Notes: generated by a model from the sequence alone, not told the origin. 64,000 nt of DNA from Bosea sp. RAC05 (GCF_001713455.1 NZ_CP016464.1:1239501-1303500), one strand, 5' to 3'; counted from the first letter of the stretch, positions 28,532 through 37,642 are shown. Program-made: numbers and translations.

Positions 28532-29970
28532 TGCCCGGCTACATCTTCTGGGATCTCGAGACGACCGGACTCACGGCCTTCGCCGTACCGGTGCAGGCCG
28601 CTTTCACCTGGGTCGACGACGATCTCGTCATCCAGGACGAGGTCGTCCTGCATGGCAGGGTGCCTCAGCACGTCGTGCCTGCGCCCGATGCGATGCTGGT
28701 CACCTCATTCACTCCCGACCAGCTGGAAGCCGCCCGCTTCAGTCATCTCGACATGGCGACTGCGATCGCGCGCCTCCTGGCGTCATGGACGCCAGCGACG
28801 ATGATAGGATTCAATTCCCTCAAATTTGACGAGGAAGTCCTCCGAACCACCTTTCATCAGGCGCTGCTTCCGCCGTACCTGACCTCAGGCACCGGCTTCC
28901 GCCGCGCTGACGTCCTGCCGATGGTCCGCACGCTGGCTCAAATCCGGCCGTCGGCGATCTCGATCCCCAAGCTGGGCGGCAAGCCGGTCTACCGGCTGGG
29001 CGAGGTTTGTCGGGCAAATGGCATCGCTCTTGGCGAGGACGAAGCACATGACGCAAGCAATGACGTCCGCGCCACCATCGCCTTGTTCAGGCTGATGCGA
29101 CAGCGCGCACCCGACCTCGTCGCGGACATGATGGAGAATGCCCACAAATCCGGAGCCATCCGGCGCCTTTCGGCGGGCGGCATTGTCGGGCTCGCCGACT
29201 TTGGCCGGATCGTACCGATTACCGCCCTCATGCCAGCCCCTAACAACGGGGCGAGCTGGGCGGTGGCGGACCTGTCAATCGATCCTTACTCGTATCTCGG
29301 CCTCTCGGCAGCCGACCTCATCTCGCTGATGGTCGCCAAGGGCGAGCGGCCGATCAAAACGGTGAAGGCAAACGCCCAGCCCATGCTTCTGCCGTGGTCG
29401 CCCGAGGTCACCATGGCGGCCACCTGCCGGCGGGATAGCGACGCGGTCTACAACGACCGGCTCCGGCTCATCCATGCCGATGATGGCTTCTGGCGAAACC
29501 TGACGGTTGCCTTGGCCAACCGCTTTGCCGATCGCCAGCCCAGCCCATGGCCGGAAGAGCGGCTGTATGACGGCTTCCCTTCCAAAGAGGACGTTGGCCG
29601 CGCCGCGCACTGGCACGAACTGGACTGGTCTAAGCGCTACGCGTTCGGCGAACGGCACATCGAGGATGATCGCCTGAAGGCTTTTTCGCGCGCGCTTGTC
29701 TTCGAGCACGCGCCGGAGTCCTTAACGCCGGAGCAGTGGCAGGAAGGGCGCGACTGGCTGCAGCACCGCCTGACGACGACCGATCCCGTGCCTTGGCTGA
29801 CCCTCCCGGCGGCGATCAGCCGCTGCGCAGAACTGCGTGAAACGGCTGACCCGGAGCGCCTCGCCCGCATCGACGACATCTGTCGTTGGCTTGAGGGCCG
29901 CCTAGCAGAGGTGACGCGAATGGCATCGCTGCCCTCTCGGTGGGGCGGTAGCACGGACAGCGGTCTTTAG
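28531..29970 (+). CDS. Exodeoxyribonuclease I-like DEDD 3'-5' exonuclease
   Basis: This is a 479-residue protein whose first 190 residues are a DEDD exonuclease domain: WDLETTG (ExoI motif), NSLKFDEEVL (ExoII motif) and EAHDASNDVRATIALF (ExoIII motif, DEDDh type). The C-terminal 290 residues resemble the layout of E. coli exonuclease I (SbcB), which degrades single-stranded DNA, but similarity there is not obvious to me. Because it sits in a mobile island rather than beside core repair genes, it may process DNA for the element or act in anti-phage defence. A strong terminator (30009-30039) follows. Confidence 0.88.
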   Translation: MPGYIFWDLETTGLTAFAVPVQAAFTWVDDDLVIQDEVVLHGRVPQHVVPAPDAMLVTSFTPDQLEAARFSHLDMATAIARLLASWTPATMIGFNSLKFDEEVLRTTFHQALLPPYLTSGTGFRRADVLPMVRTLAQIRPSAISIPKLGGKPVYRLGEVCRANGIALGEDEAHDASNDVRATIALFRLMRQRAPDLVADMMENAHKSGAIRRLSAGGIVGLADFGRIVPITALMPAPNNGASWAVADLSIDPYSYLGLSAADLISLMVAKGERPIKTVKANAQPMLLPWSPEVTMAATCRRDSDAVYNDRLRLIHADDGFWRNLTVALANRFADRQPSPWPEERLYDGFPSKEDVGRAAHWHELDWSKRYAFGERHIEDDRLKAFSRALVFEHAPESLTPEQWQEGRDWLQHRLTTTDPVPWLTLPAAISRCAELRETADPERLARIDDICRWLEGRLAEVTRMASLPSRWGGSTDSGL

Positions 29971-30008
29971 CGGCTTGAGATCAGTCAGCCAGACACGATG
30001 ACAGGAGG

Positions 30009-30039
30009 GGCGCTGGCCTTATGGCCCGCGCCTTTTTTT
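30009..30039 (+). terminator. Rho-independent terminator after the exonuclease gene
   Basis: A 10-bp stem with one mismatch (GGCGCTGGCC / GGCCCGCGCC), a TTAT loop, and seven consecutive T form a textbook terminator 38 bp after the stop. Confidence 0.9.
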
Positions 30040-30133
30040 ACGACGACCTGACGAGGAGGCCAAAGCCAAGAGCGGTGAGGCGAACGGGAAAACACCCCCG
30101 GGATCTCAGGGCACATTCCAGGACGATCACATC

Positions 30134-31030
30134 ATGACCAAATCCCATCGCGAGCGGGCGCCAGCGACCCTGCGCGACCTCAGGATCGACAGGACCCTGC
30201 GTCCCGTCATCGACGAACTCGCCGCAGTGACGCTGAACGCGCCGACTCTGCGCGACTATGCCGGATTCTTCTCCCATCTGCCGGCCATCGTCGCGATGAC
30301 CACGCGCGCATTCCAGCACGCCCAGGAGCACGAGCGCTTCATCGCGCTGACCGACGGCAGCGACCCCGACATCTTCTTCCGGCATGTCGGCCAGCTCCAC
30401 GCTGTCGTCCGGCTCAAGTCCGTCGCAAGCATTGCTGTGGCTCTGATCCCTGCTCGGAGCGGCGCAGACCGCCATGCCCGGCGCGAGCAGGGCCACGCCA
30501 TGCTTCGCAGGCTCGAGAAGCCGGAAACCAACGAGCTTCGTGAAGTGATCGAGATCACTTTCGAGCTCGGCGATATCGATGCCGACGAAGTCACTTCGGA
30601 CATTCTCTCCTACATCACCCGTCTGCTGGGGACGTCCACAGAGAGCCGGGCCACCGTCCACCGGCTGGAAGAGCGCGACACGCTGCTGCACTATCTGGAG
30701 ACCCAGCCAGATATCGGCGCGCTGGTGCAGGACGCGCTGCATCATGGTGAGATGGCCGACTGCTTCAGAAAGAGCCTGCGTCGTCGTGACCTGTCGCCGG
30801 AAGACAGGAGGCTGACAGGTGCGGCGGCGGATGGTGCAACCCTGCAGCAGCGCATCGCACTTGCGAGGCTAGCCCTCGCCACGCACCTGCCTGATCGCGA
30901 TGCCGCCCTCGATCACGTCTACGCGGCGATCAACGAGTCGCCGCCGCAGGTCGCGGCAACCCTCATCCTGGCAATCTCCGTTGGCGACCGGCTCCGCGAC
31001 ATGGCGGCGGCCCATCCGGCTAGCGGCTAG
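30134..31030 (+). CDS. Hypothetical protein, paralogue A of an unknown family
   Basis: This is a 298-residue, helical cytosolic protein with no recognised domain. It is clearly homologous to the product of the gene at 33462: shared blocks include RPVIDELAAVTL/RPVIGELAALSL, PARSGADRHARREQGHAMLR/PARTAADRHAQREHGFALLR and DRLRDMAAAHP/ESLRDMLAAHP. The two copies flank an AAA+ ATPase and another unknown gene. The upstream leader (30086-30114) is similar to that of the 32510 gene. Function unknown. Confidence 0.75.
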   Translation: MTKSHRERAPATLRDLRIDRTLRPVIDELAAVTLNAPTLRDYAGFFSHLPAIVAMTTRAFQHAQEHERFIALTDGSDPDIFFRHVGQLHAVVRLKSVASIAVALIPARSGADRHARREQGHAMLRRLEKPETNELREVIEITFELGDIDADEVTSDILSYITRLLGTSTESRATVHRLEERDTLLHYLETQPDIGALVQDALHHGEMADCFRKSLRRRDLSPEDRRLTGAAADGATLQQRIALARLALATHLPDRDAALDHVYAAINESPPQVAATLILAISVGDRLRDMAAAHPASG

Positions 31031-31067
31031 CCGGCAGCCTGACGGCTTCCACTAACGTTGAGACCTG

Positions 31068-31098
31068 ACAGGCGGCGCCCGGAAGGCGCCGCCTGTTT
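31068..31098 (+). terminator. Strong hairpin after paralogue A
   Basis: A perfect 12-bp stem (ACAGGCGGCGCC / GGCGCCGCCTGT) with a 5-nt loop, followed by T residues, lies 37 bp after the stop codon. Confidence 0.85.
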
Positions 31099-31181
31099 CC
31101 GTTCGAGCCGCGCGCGTTGAGGGCCGGACAGGCCACCCCGCGACAGGATGTTCCCGCCGCGGACTTGGGACGTGATGAGAC

Positions 31182-32384
31182 ATGACCATTCGCCGCCGCA
31201 GGGGCTCGCCTGAGTGCAACATCACCGAGATGGCCGACGATAAGGTCCTCGCAGTCGCGGCGCAGGATCCGCCCTCGGCGCCGGTGCTGCCGGCCGAGTC
31301 ACTGATCCCCGAGGCGGTTGTCAACGCGCCCCACTCGGTCCGCGTCTACGACCACGGTGTAGCCCTGCGGCAGATCGAGCTACTGATCGGTCGCCAATGG
31401 CATGGTGACCGAGAAGAGTATCTCGGCTCACCCCTGCCGAGCTTCTCGGAGTCCGACCAGCTCCGCTTCGACCGCTTGGTCGCGCTCTACCATGACCCTC
31501 AGGAGGGTCGCCGACCCCAACTGCTCGGCACCGACGGGATGGTTGCCGCCCTGACGCAGACGCGCCGGCTTTGCCCGGGCTTCGAGGCGGTGATCGACCT
31601 CGTCATCCGCGCCACGATCCTGTCCCTGCGCACGGGCACGCCGCTCTTCGTCCCGCCGATCCTGCTGTTGGGCCCGCCCGGCACGGGCAAGACGCATGCA
31701 AGCCAGCTGATCGCCCGCGCGCTCGGGACCGAGATTCACGCGATCAGCTGCGCCACGAACAGCGACGCACAGGCGTTGGTCGTCGGTCACCCGACGTCGT
31801 GGAAGTCAGCGCGCATGGGGCAACTGACCGAGGCCATGGCGATGGGATCGACGGCCCAGCCGGTCGTCCTGCTCGACGAGGTCGACAAGCTCTCTACCCA
31901 CTTCTCGGAGAAGCCCTACCATACCCTCCTGACCGTCCTCGAAGGCGAGACCAGCCGCGCGCTGATGGACGAATTTGTCCGCGTGCCGTTCGATCTGTCA
32001 GGCGTGGTCTTCGTCGCCACGGCCAATGATGTCGATGCGCTGCCTGACTTCATCATCGACCGGCTGACGGTGTTCACCATCGCCCCACCGCGTGATGAGG
32101 CGCTTCTTGCCGTCGCCGGGCTGATCGCCGCCAACATCGTCGCCGAGCTGCGCGGCTGCGTCGCCATGCCCACGCAGGACGTGCTGCGTCGGGCCGCAAG
32201 GCACAATCCGCGCCGCCTCGGCAAGCTGTTGCGGCTGGCCTTCGGCTTCGCCGCCACTGAAGCGCGCGATGCGCTGACGATCGCCGACATCGTCGCGGCC
32301 GAGACGCTTGTCGCCGGCGCGGTGCAGGCGCGGCCGATCGGCTTCCTCGCCGCGAGGGGCGAACGGGACCGGGCCGGTCAGTAG
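31182..32384 (+). CDS. AAA+ ATPase (island module)
   Basis: This is a 400-residue ATPase with a central AAA+ domain: Walker A (LLGPPGTGKTHAS), Walker B (VVLLDEVDKL), sensor 1 (VFVATAND) and a C-terminal helical lid (AARHNPRRLGKLLRLAFGFA). The arrangement recalls Lon/ClpX-like ATPases without a protease domain. The first 130 residues are a separate region (GVALRQIELLIGRQW). Walker motifs look intact, so it should be active. Its neighbours are unknown proteins, so the substrate is unclear. An alternative start is the ATG at 31230. Confidence 0.85.
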   Translation: MTIRRRRGSPECNITEMADDKVLAVAAQDPPSAPVLPAESLIPEAVVNAPHSVRVYDHGVALRQIELLIGRQWHGDREEYLGSPLPSFSESDQLRFDRLVALYHDPQEGRRPQLLGTDGMVAALTQTRRLCPGFEAVIDLVIRATILSLRTGTPLFVPPILLLGPPGTGKTHASQLIARALGTEIHAISCATNSDAQALVVGHPTSWKSARMGQLTEAMAMGSTAQPVVLLDEVDKLSTHFSEKPYHTLLTVLEGETSRALMDEFVRVPFDLSGVVFVATANDVDALPDFIIDRLTVFTIAPPRDEALLAVAGLIAANIVAELRGCVAMPTQDVLRRAARHNPRRLGKLLRLAFGFAATEARDALTIADIVAAETLVAGAVQARPIGFLAARGERDRAGQ

Positions 32385-32509
32385 CCAGCTGCACCGGCCC
32401 GGTGAAGAGACCCAAGACCGACGAACCAGGGGAAATCGAAGGACGCAAGCTCTGGGAAAAGAACCCCCGGGGACCTGTGCACGACCAGAAGCAAAGAAAG
32501 CTCAAGACC

Positions 32510-33367
32510 ATGTCGACCAAGAAGACCTCGGCCCGGATCGGCCGCCCGATCCAGCCCACCCATTCCGCCGCCGCCGTCACGAAGTGGTACCCGACCGACT
32601 GGGAGCACATCGGCGGCGACGACATCGCCGCCCTCCCGGCCGATGCGTTCAGCCAGTCGCGCTTCGCCGAAGCCTATCAGGCGGGGTACCGCGTCAACGT
32701 CTACGTTGGCGCCTGCGGCCAGAGCTACGCGAACCCTGGCGCCCGCACCGGTCTCCTCGGCGTCGCCCGGGATCTGCAGCTGCCAATCTACAAAGTGTCC
32801 TCAACCCAGTGCGCCGATCCCCGTGATCGTCTCAGGGCGATGAACGCGGACCGCTACGGGTCGTATCGCGTGACGGCCTCAGGGCCGGTCAACGACCTGG
32901 GCTTCAACGCGTGGATGCTGCAGCAGATCCTTCCAACCCGAGCACCCAAGGCTGGTGCGCCGATCGAGCTGCAGCCGCGCGCGATCTCTGTCGTTCTCCC
33001 GGACGACCTCTCGGCCCGCGAGTTCGACAAGCGGCTCCACGCCGCGATGGAGAACGCCTCCCTCAACGGGTGGCTGGTCTCGCCGGCGGGAACGGCGCAC
33101 TGCGCGCTGCTCGGCCTTGCGCCGAAGGATCTGCAGCGCGCCACGGTATATCGCTTCGGGCGCGCGACGCGGATCTCGCCCGCCGACGAGCTCTACCTCT
33201 TCCGCCCTCGCGGCGAAGACGCCGACCGGCTGCTCGCCATCATCGAGCAGATCCTCTTCGAGCACGTCACCGGCATCGCGCCTGCCGCCTGCCAGAGCTG
33301 GGCGAGCCCGAGCCAGCATGCGCTGAGGCATCACACGTCCACAGGCCCGCAGCCGGCCGTGGCCTGA
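32510..33367 (+). CDS. Hypothetical protein of the island module
   Basis: This is a 285-residue protein that I do not recognise. It has no signal or membrane segment and contains mixed strand/helix patterns (YQAGYRVNVYVGACGQSY; PIYKVSSTQCADPRDRLRAM). The ATG at 32510 is preferred over the frame opening at 32402, because the latter covers a leader sequence similar to that of the 30134 gene. A strong hairpin lies 6 bp after the stop. Confidence 0.65.
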   Translation: MSTKKTSARIGRPIQPTHSAAAVTKWYPTDWEHIGGDDIAALPADAFSQSRFAEAYQAGYRVNVYVGACGQSYANPGARTGLLGVARDLQLPIYKVSSTQCADPRDRLRAMNADRYGSYRVTASGPVNDLGFNAWMLQQILPTRAPKAGAPIELQPRAISVVLPDDLSAREFDKRLHAAMENASLNGWLVSPAGTAHCALLGLAPKDLQRATVYRFGRATRISPADELYLFRPRGEDADRLLAIIEQILFEHVTGIAPAACQSWASPSQHALRHHTSTGPQPAVA

Positions 33368-33373
33368 TCGCCC

Positions 33374-33400
33374 GCGCCGGGCGCTCGCCGCGCCCGGCGC
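33374..33400 (+). terminator. GC-rich hairpin after the 32510 gene
   Basis: A perfect 11-bp stem (GCGCCGGGCGC / GCGCCCGGCGC) with a 5-nt loop, followed by TTGCT, begins 6 bp past the stop codon. The T-tract is poor. Confidence 0.7.
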
Positions 33401-33461
33401 TTGCTCCATCCCCATCCCGTCGCCCCTCGGCGGCCATCATCCCTTCGATCCAGAGACAGAC

Positions 33462-34370
33462 ATGACCACCGCCAGCAGCCATTCCAGCCCGATCTCCCTG
33501 CACCACATCGCCTTCGACGCCACGATCCGCCCCGTCATCGGCGAACTGGCCGCGTTGAGCCTCACGAACCCGAGCGACAGCGACTATGCCGGGTTCATCC
33601 GCAACAGCCCCTCGCTCGTCGCCATCGCGGCGCGCTGCACCCAGCGCACCGCCGAGCTCGAGCACTTCATCGAACTGGCGCAGGTGTCCGCCCCTTACCT
33701 CGTCCGCGATCACGTCGCGACGCCGCATGCCCTGGCCATCCTGAACGAGGAGGCGACGCTCGCGCTCGCGCTGCTGCCGGCCCGTACGGCTGCTGATCGG
33801 CACGCGCAGCGCGAGCATGGCTTTGCCCTCCTCCGGGCGGTCCAAGAACTCGATGACCCGACGCTCGAACCGCTCGCCCGCGCCGCGTTCGGCATCGAGA
33901 CCCTCTCTGCTACCACCGCCGGGGCGGTTGCCACGAACGCTCTCGCCCATGCCGTGTCGCGGTATCGCGAGTTGGCCTCGGCCCAAAGCGCGGCGACCGT
34001 GCATCGCGTCGAGGACGCCGCATCGCTGCGCGCCTTCGTCGTCGAGGATTCGGACTTCGAGGCCCTTTACCGCGACGTCGAGCTTCACGCCCGGGCCGCC
34101 ACGCGGCTGGCGGCGATGCTCGTGGACGGCGACCTCGCGCGCCAGCAGCATGACGACATCGCCATGGCGCTCGAGAGCGCGCAGCTCCAGGCCCGGATCG
34201 CGCTCCTTCGCATCGCGGTCGCTCCGGCTCACGCCGAAATCGAGCGCTGGTCCAGGCTTGCCGGCGACGTCATCCCGCACCCGACGCCGCGTCTTGCGGC
34301 AACGCTGACGCTGGCCCGGAAAATGGGCGAATCCCTGCGCGACATGCTCGCGGCGCACCCGCTCGCCTGA
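33462..34370 (+). CDS. Hypothetical protein, paralogue B of the unknown family
   Basis: This is a 302-residue helical protein homologous over its whole length to the 298-residue product of the gene at 30134, with which it shares at least four conserved blocks (such as ADRHAxREHGxALLR and SLRDMLAAHP). No recognised domain. Conservation of both copies in one module suggests two non-redundant subunits or alternative forms of the same component, rather than a recent duplication, since they are quite diverged. Confidence 0.75.
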   Translation: MTTASSHSSPISLHHIAFDATIRPVIGELAALSLTNPSDSDYAGFIRNSPSLVAIAARCTQRTAELEHFIELAQVSAPYLVRDHVATPHALAILNEEATLALALLPARTAADRHAQREHGFALLRAVQELDDPTLEPLARAAFGIETLSATTAGAVATNALAHAVSRYRELASAQSAATVHRVEDAASLRAFVVEDSDFEALYRDVELHARAATRLAAMLVDGDLARQQHDDIAMALESAQLQARIALLRIAVAPAHAEIERWSRLAGDVIPHPTPRLAATLTLARKMGESLRDMLAAHPLA

Positions 34371-34396
34371 GCACCAGCAAGAGCCACGACAGGAAG

Positions 34397-34423
34397 GGGC
34401 GTCCCGCTGCGGGGCGCCCTTTT
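34397..34423 (+). terminator. Terminator after paralogue B
   Basis: Stem GGGCGTCCC / GGGGCGCCC (one G-T pair) with a short loop, then TTTT, lies 27 bp after the stop. Confidence 0.8.
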
Positions 34424-34484
34424 GGCTTGAGAGGGAGGAGATGCAGCCGACTGGTTGTCACCCTCACGAACAGGACTTTTCCAC

Positions 34485-35426
34485 ATGAACAACAAACTCG
34501 AGTTCCAGACCGGACCGCATGATGATCGCGAGATCCGCGAGCACGCCGATCCCATCACGGCGATCCTCGCCCGGCTTCATGACGACCCCGCGATCGCCGA
34601 CATGGTAGCGCTGCGTCAGTCGAGGCCGGATCTGCGCGATGCCGCAGTCAAGGCCGAGGCCCATCGCAACGCTTACGGCTGGAGCATCAGCCAAGATAGC
34701 GTCGGTGCACTCGAATGCATCGCCCTTCTTACCATCGCCGGGGCACATGCGATGATCGTCGCGATCTTCCCTGTCGGAAACCTAGACGACGTGGACGCCA
34801 AGGTCGCCATGCAGCCCAACCGCGAGTGGCTTCAGAGCTGGCAGGGCAGCGGCGACTACGTCCGCGGGCGCATCGCACAGGCCGCCTTCCATCCGGGGCA
34901 GCTTGCCGTGCCGCCGCAGCCCGACGTCTCGGAACGGGAGAGTGCCCTTTATCCCTGGCCGGTTAGTGGGTTCGACCTGGAGGCCGAAGTCGCGAGCCTT
35001 CCCAACCGGCAGATCTACACGCCGGAGCAGCTTCCGGTGTTGGCTGCATTCGCGGCTGAGGGGATCGACATGAAGGCAGTGCTCGCAAAGGCGCGGGACT
35101 ATTTCGCCGCGGCGGATCGCCTGTTCGTGGAAGCACTCCGTCCGAGCCCGGCGATGCATCGGACGCGGCTCGCGGCCGAGGGCGCGCTCATCGCTGCCTA
35201 TCTCTCCTGCGGGCAGATCGCAGTCTGGCCCGCGCGGCGCGGCACCGGGGATCGAGACGCCAAGCTCGCGGTGCAGGAACTCATCAATGGGCGCGCCAGG
35301 ACGGCCGATCCCCTGCATATGCAAGCGGCGATCCGGCACGGATTCACCTTCACCGGAACCGTCTCCCGGGGCGCATCGCATCTGTTCGTCGAGGCGCAGT
35401 TGGGTGAGTGGGCAGGGAACGTTTAG
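34485..35426 (+). CDS. Hypothetical protein, last gene of the plus-strand module
   Basis: This is a 313-residue cytosolic protein. It is not clearly related to the two paralogues, although parts (AALECIALLTIAGAHAM-like hydrophobic helix; PARRGTGDRDAKLAVQEL) recall their PAR-x-x-x-DRHA block. That weak similarity may be real. The ATG at 34485 follows AGGA; upstream frame to 34455 is unsupported. It ends before a hairpin shared with the convergent ABC-3C operon. Confidence 0.65.
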   Translation: MNNKLEFQTGPHDDREIREHADPITAILARLHDDPAIADMVALRQSRPDLRDAAVKAEAHRNAYGWSISQDSVGALECIALLTIAGAHAMIVAIFPVGNLDDVDAKVAMQPNREWLQSWQGSGDYVRGRIAQAAFHPGQLAVPPQPDVSERESALYPWPVSGFDLEAEVASLPNRQIYTPEQLPVLAAFAAEGIDMKAVLAKARDYFAAADRLFVEALRPSPAMHRTRLAAEGALIAAYLSCGQIAVWPARRGTGDRDAKLAVQELINGRARTADPLHMQAAIRHGFTFTGTVSRGASHLFVEAQLGEWAGNV

Positions 35427-35580
35427 CACGCTCGGGCATCTCGTATCGCGCGTCGGCGTCTCTGCCGGCGGACGTGCGCATCAGGGCCGTGGATGGCTGC
35501 GACGATCGATGCCGGCTGCCCACCATGCCGGCGTTTGGCAGGCCTTTGGCGGCAGGAGACTGCGTGTAAGGCCGGTCAAG

Positions 35581-35606
35581 GGGGCGGCGCTCTTGTGCTC
35601 CGCCCC
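35581..35606. terminator. Hairpin between convergent operons
   Basis: Stem GGGGCGG / CCGCCCC with a 12-nt loop lies between the end of the plus-strand module and the end of the minus-strand ABC-3C operon. It may terminate both. Confidence 0.5.
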
Positions 35607-35633
35607 TAGTCGCATAGAGAGCGCCGCGTAGGC

Positions 35634-37400
35634 CTAGTTAAAACGTAAACCGAACAGCCCGCCCGTCTCGGTGGCATCGGTCAACTTCGTAGGACATACG
35701 AAGGCGTTGATATCGAAGCCTGGGCGGAAGCCGTCGCGTGGAAGGGCGTCGGAATTCATGGTCACGATGTACTGGAACCCGACCGCCGCAGCATGATCTG
35801 CTCCTAGCTGGAGAGCCTTGGCAACCTGCCGCTCGTCTACGCCATCAAAGAGGTGGCTGTCGTGGATCAGGAACCCTGGGCCAAGGCCACGGCGCGTAGC
35901 CAGATCGGCGAGCATCAGATCGAAGCAGAAGATCTGCATGTTCGTGATGCCCTTGCTGCGCTGGGCATCGATGCGGACGTCAACGGTCGGCCCATTCGAC
36001 GTCGCGCTGATCGTCAGGCTCCCAGCCTTCTCATACAGCGCGTTCGAAAGCTCTTCGAAAACGAGAATCGCTTCGGTGACGACACCCTCGCGTTCATGAA
36101 GGTCGGTCTGCAGAGCCTTCAACAGGCGCGCCCGATCGATATCGAGCTCGGCCTTGGTGCTCTCGATCCGTTCTGCCGTGACGAGCCGCTGTCGCAGGCC
36201 TTCAGCATCGGCTTCGGCCCGCCCTGTCTCTTCCTGCAACTTGGCATAGTGGTCAAGCGCGCCACCGGACTGCAGTATGCCCATGAGCTGGCGGCGACGT
36301 TCATCGAGCCGGGCCCGTTCGAGCCCGCGTCGGGCAATGCGATCCTCAGCCGACTGAAGCTCGGAAGAAAGATGGGACCGGCGGTTCTGGACCACGGCCT
36401 CGTGGAACACGGCCACTTCTTCGAACCGGCGCCCCACTGAGCCAGGCAGCACCACCCCGGCCTCCTTGTAGAGGCGATCCAGGTTCGCGATCGCCGGGGC
36501 CTGCTCGCTGGCCAACGCGTTCTGGAGCTGGAGGATGAGCTCTCGATCGATCGTGTTCTCATCATTCAGGCCGGATATCTGCCGCGTGATGATGGACGCC
36601 TCGCGTTCCATTTCTTCATATTCTGGAACGACGTTGAAGATCGCGACCTGCTCTCGCAGACGCTTCGCCCTTGCCTCGGCGATCGTCAGGCGTGTGCGGA
36701 TATCGGCTGCCGTTCCGAAGTAGCGCCCCAGGCCGCCTTCCTTGGCGGCCTTGCGGAGTTCCGTCATTGCCTTTTCCTGCGTCCGCACCTCTTGGAGCTC
36801 CGAGGGGATCCGGGAATCAAGGCCTAGTAGGTATGAGACGGCGACCTGTTGGTCCCAGGGCTGCTGCTTGCTCGACTGCTGGGTCGGCGCCAGCAGACCT
36901 CCGCTGTTCTGCCGCCGGGCGAAATAGGAAAACAGCGACCGGAATGACGGAGCAAAGCGATGGCGATCTTGTTCATCGGCATCGACGGGCAGCCCGAAAA
37001 AGACCGCGCCGAGAAGCGCGCGCCACTTCTCATTGGAGAATACGAGGTCGCCGGACTTCGCATCCAGCGACGGCTGAATGGGCCAAGGCGTGGTGTCTCC
37101 CTGGAGCATGATGCGCGAGGGCTTCTTGCCGGATCGTCCGACGTCCACCGCATTGCCACCGATGTCGACACGAGTTTCGAATGTCCAAGGTGCCAGCTCC
37201 GGCGACCGGAAGATGCTATCGGCATCGGCGTTGGCGCCGAACACGAAATGGATCAGCTCGAGCAGGCTCGTCTTGCCGGCACCATTGCGGGACTGTCGAT
37301 CCGACGCGCCTGCGCTCTTGTCCGCCAAGACGATGTTGAGGCCCGGGCCGAAGGTGAGGGACTTGAAGCTGGGGAGGTCGCTGCTGACGCCGTGAATCAT
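35634..37400 (-). CDS. DUF2326 ATPase of an ABC-three-component (ABC-3C) system
   Basis: This is a 588-residue SMC/RecN-like ATPase. Walker A is GAGKTSLLEL near the N-terminus. A long coiled-coil middle follows (residues about 210-440), then a C-terminal ATPase lobe with the DUF2326 signature FLIHDSHLFDGVDERQ. Proteins of this type are the ABC ATPase component of ABC-3C systems, which were predicted by comparative genomics to be defence/conflict systems in which the ATPase senses nucleic acid and controls a toxic effector. Its start overlaps the stop of the middle component by 4 bp, and the effector gene is first in the operon. Confidence 0.9.
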   Translation of the reverse strand: MIHGVSSDLPSFKSLTFGPGLNIVLADKSAGASDRQSRNGAGKTSLLELIHFVFGANADADSIFRSPELAPWTFETRVDIGGNAVDVGRSGKKPSRIMLQGDTTPWPIQPSLDAKSGDLVFSNEKWRALLGAVFFGLPVDADEQDRHRFAPSFRSLFSYFARRQNSGGLLAPTQQSSKQQPWDQQVAVSYLLGLDSRIPSELQEVRTQEKAMTELRKAAKEGGLGRYFGTAADIRTRLTIAEARAKRLREQVAIFNVVPEYEEMEREASIITRQISGLNDENTIDRELILQLQNALASEQAPAIANLDRLYKEAGVVLPGSVGRRFEEVAVFHEAVVQNRRSHLSSELQSAEDRIARRGLERARLDERRRQLMGILQSGGALDHYAKLQEETGRAEADAEGLRQRLVTAERIESTKAELDIDRARLLKALQTDLHEREGVVTEAILVFEELSNALYEKAGSLTISATSNGPTVDVRIDAQRSKGITNMQIFCFDLMLADLATRRGLGPGFLIHDSHLFDGVDERQVAKALQLGADHAAAVGFQYIVTMNSDALPRDGFRPGFDINAFVCPTKLTDATETGGLFGLRFN

Positions 37401-37642
37401 GTCGCGGCCTTCCGTATCAATCCACGCTCCAGATCGATGGCGCCGACGAGGAATAGCAGATCCAGAGCCAGGATGAACCAGTCGTAGTTGATCGACGCCG
37501 GCTCGCCGGCGTCGCCGCGACGACGGCGCAGCTCGTCCCAGAGTCGTGACACCGTCATCGGCTCCCGCAGGCAGCCCAGGAGCTCGCCGCCAACGGTCAG
37601 GAGGGCTCTCTCGGGCCGGAGATGCTTGGTGGGCAGGATCAT
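37397..37642 (-). CDS. ABC-3C middle component (MC6-like)
   Basis: This is an 81-residue protein that starts MILPTKHLRPERALLTVGGE and ends with SINYDWFILALDLLFLVGAI. This layout is that of the small middle components (type 6) that bridge ABC-3C ATPase and effector. It has 4-bp overlaps on both sides, with the effector stop and with the ATPase start. The start at 37642 is chosen because the family begins at this Met and it lies in the ATGA overlap; an upstream frame to 37681 is ignored. Confidence 0.85.
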   Translation of the reverse strand: MILPTKHLRPERALLTVGGELLGCLREPMTVSRLWDELRRRRGDAGEPASINYDWFILALDLLFLVGAIDLERGLIRKAAT

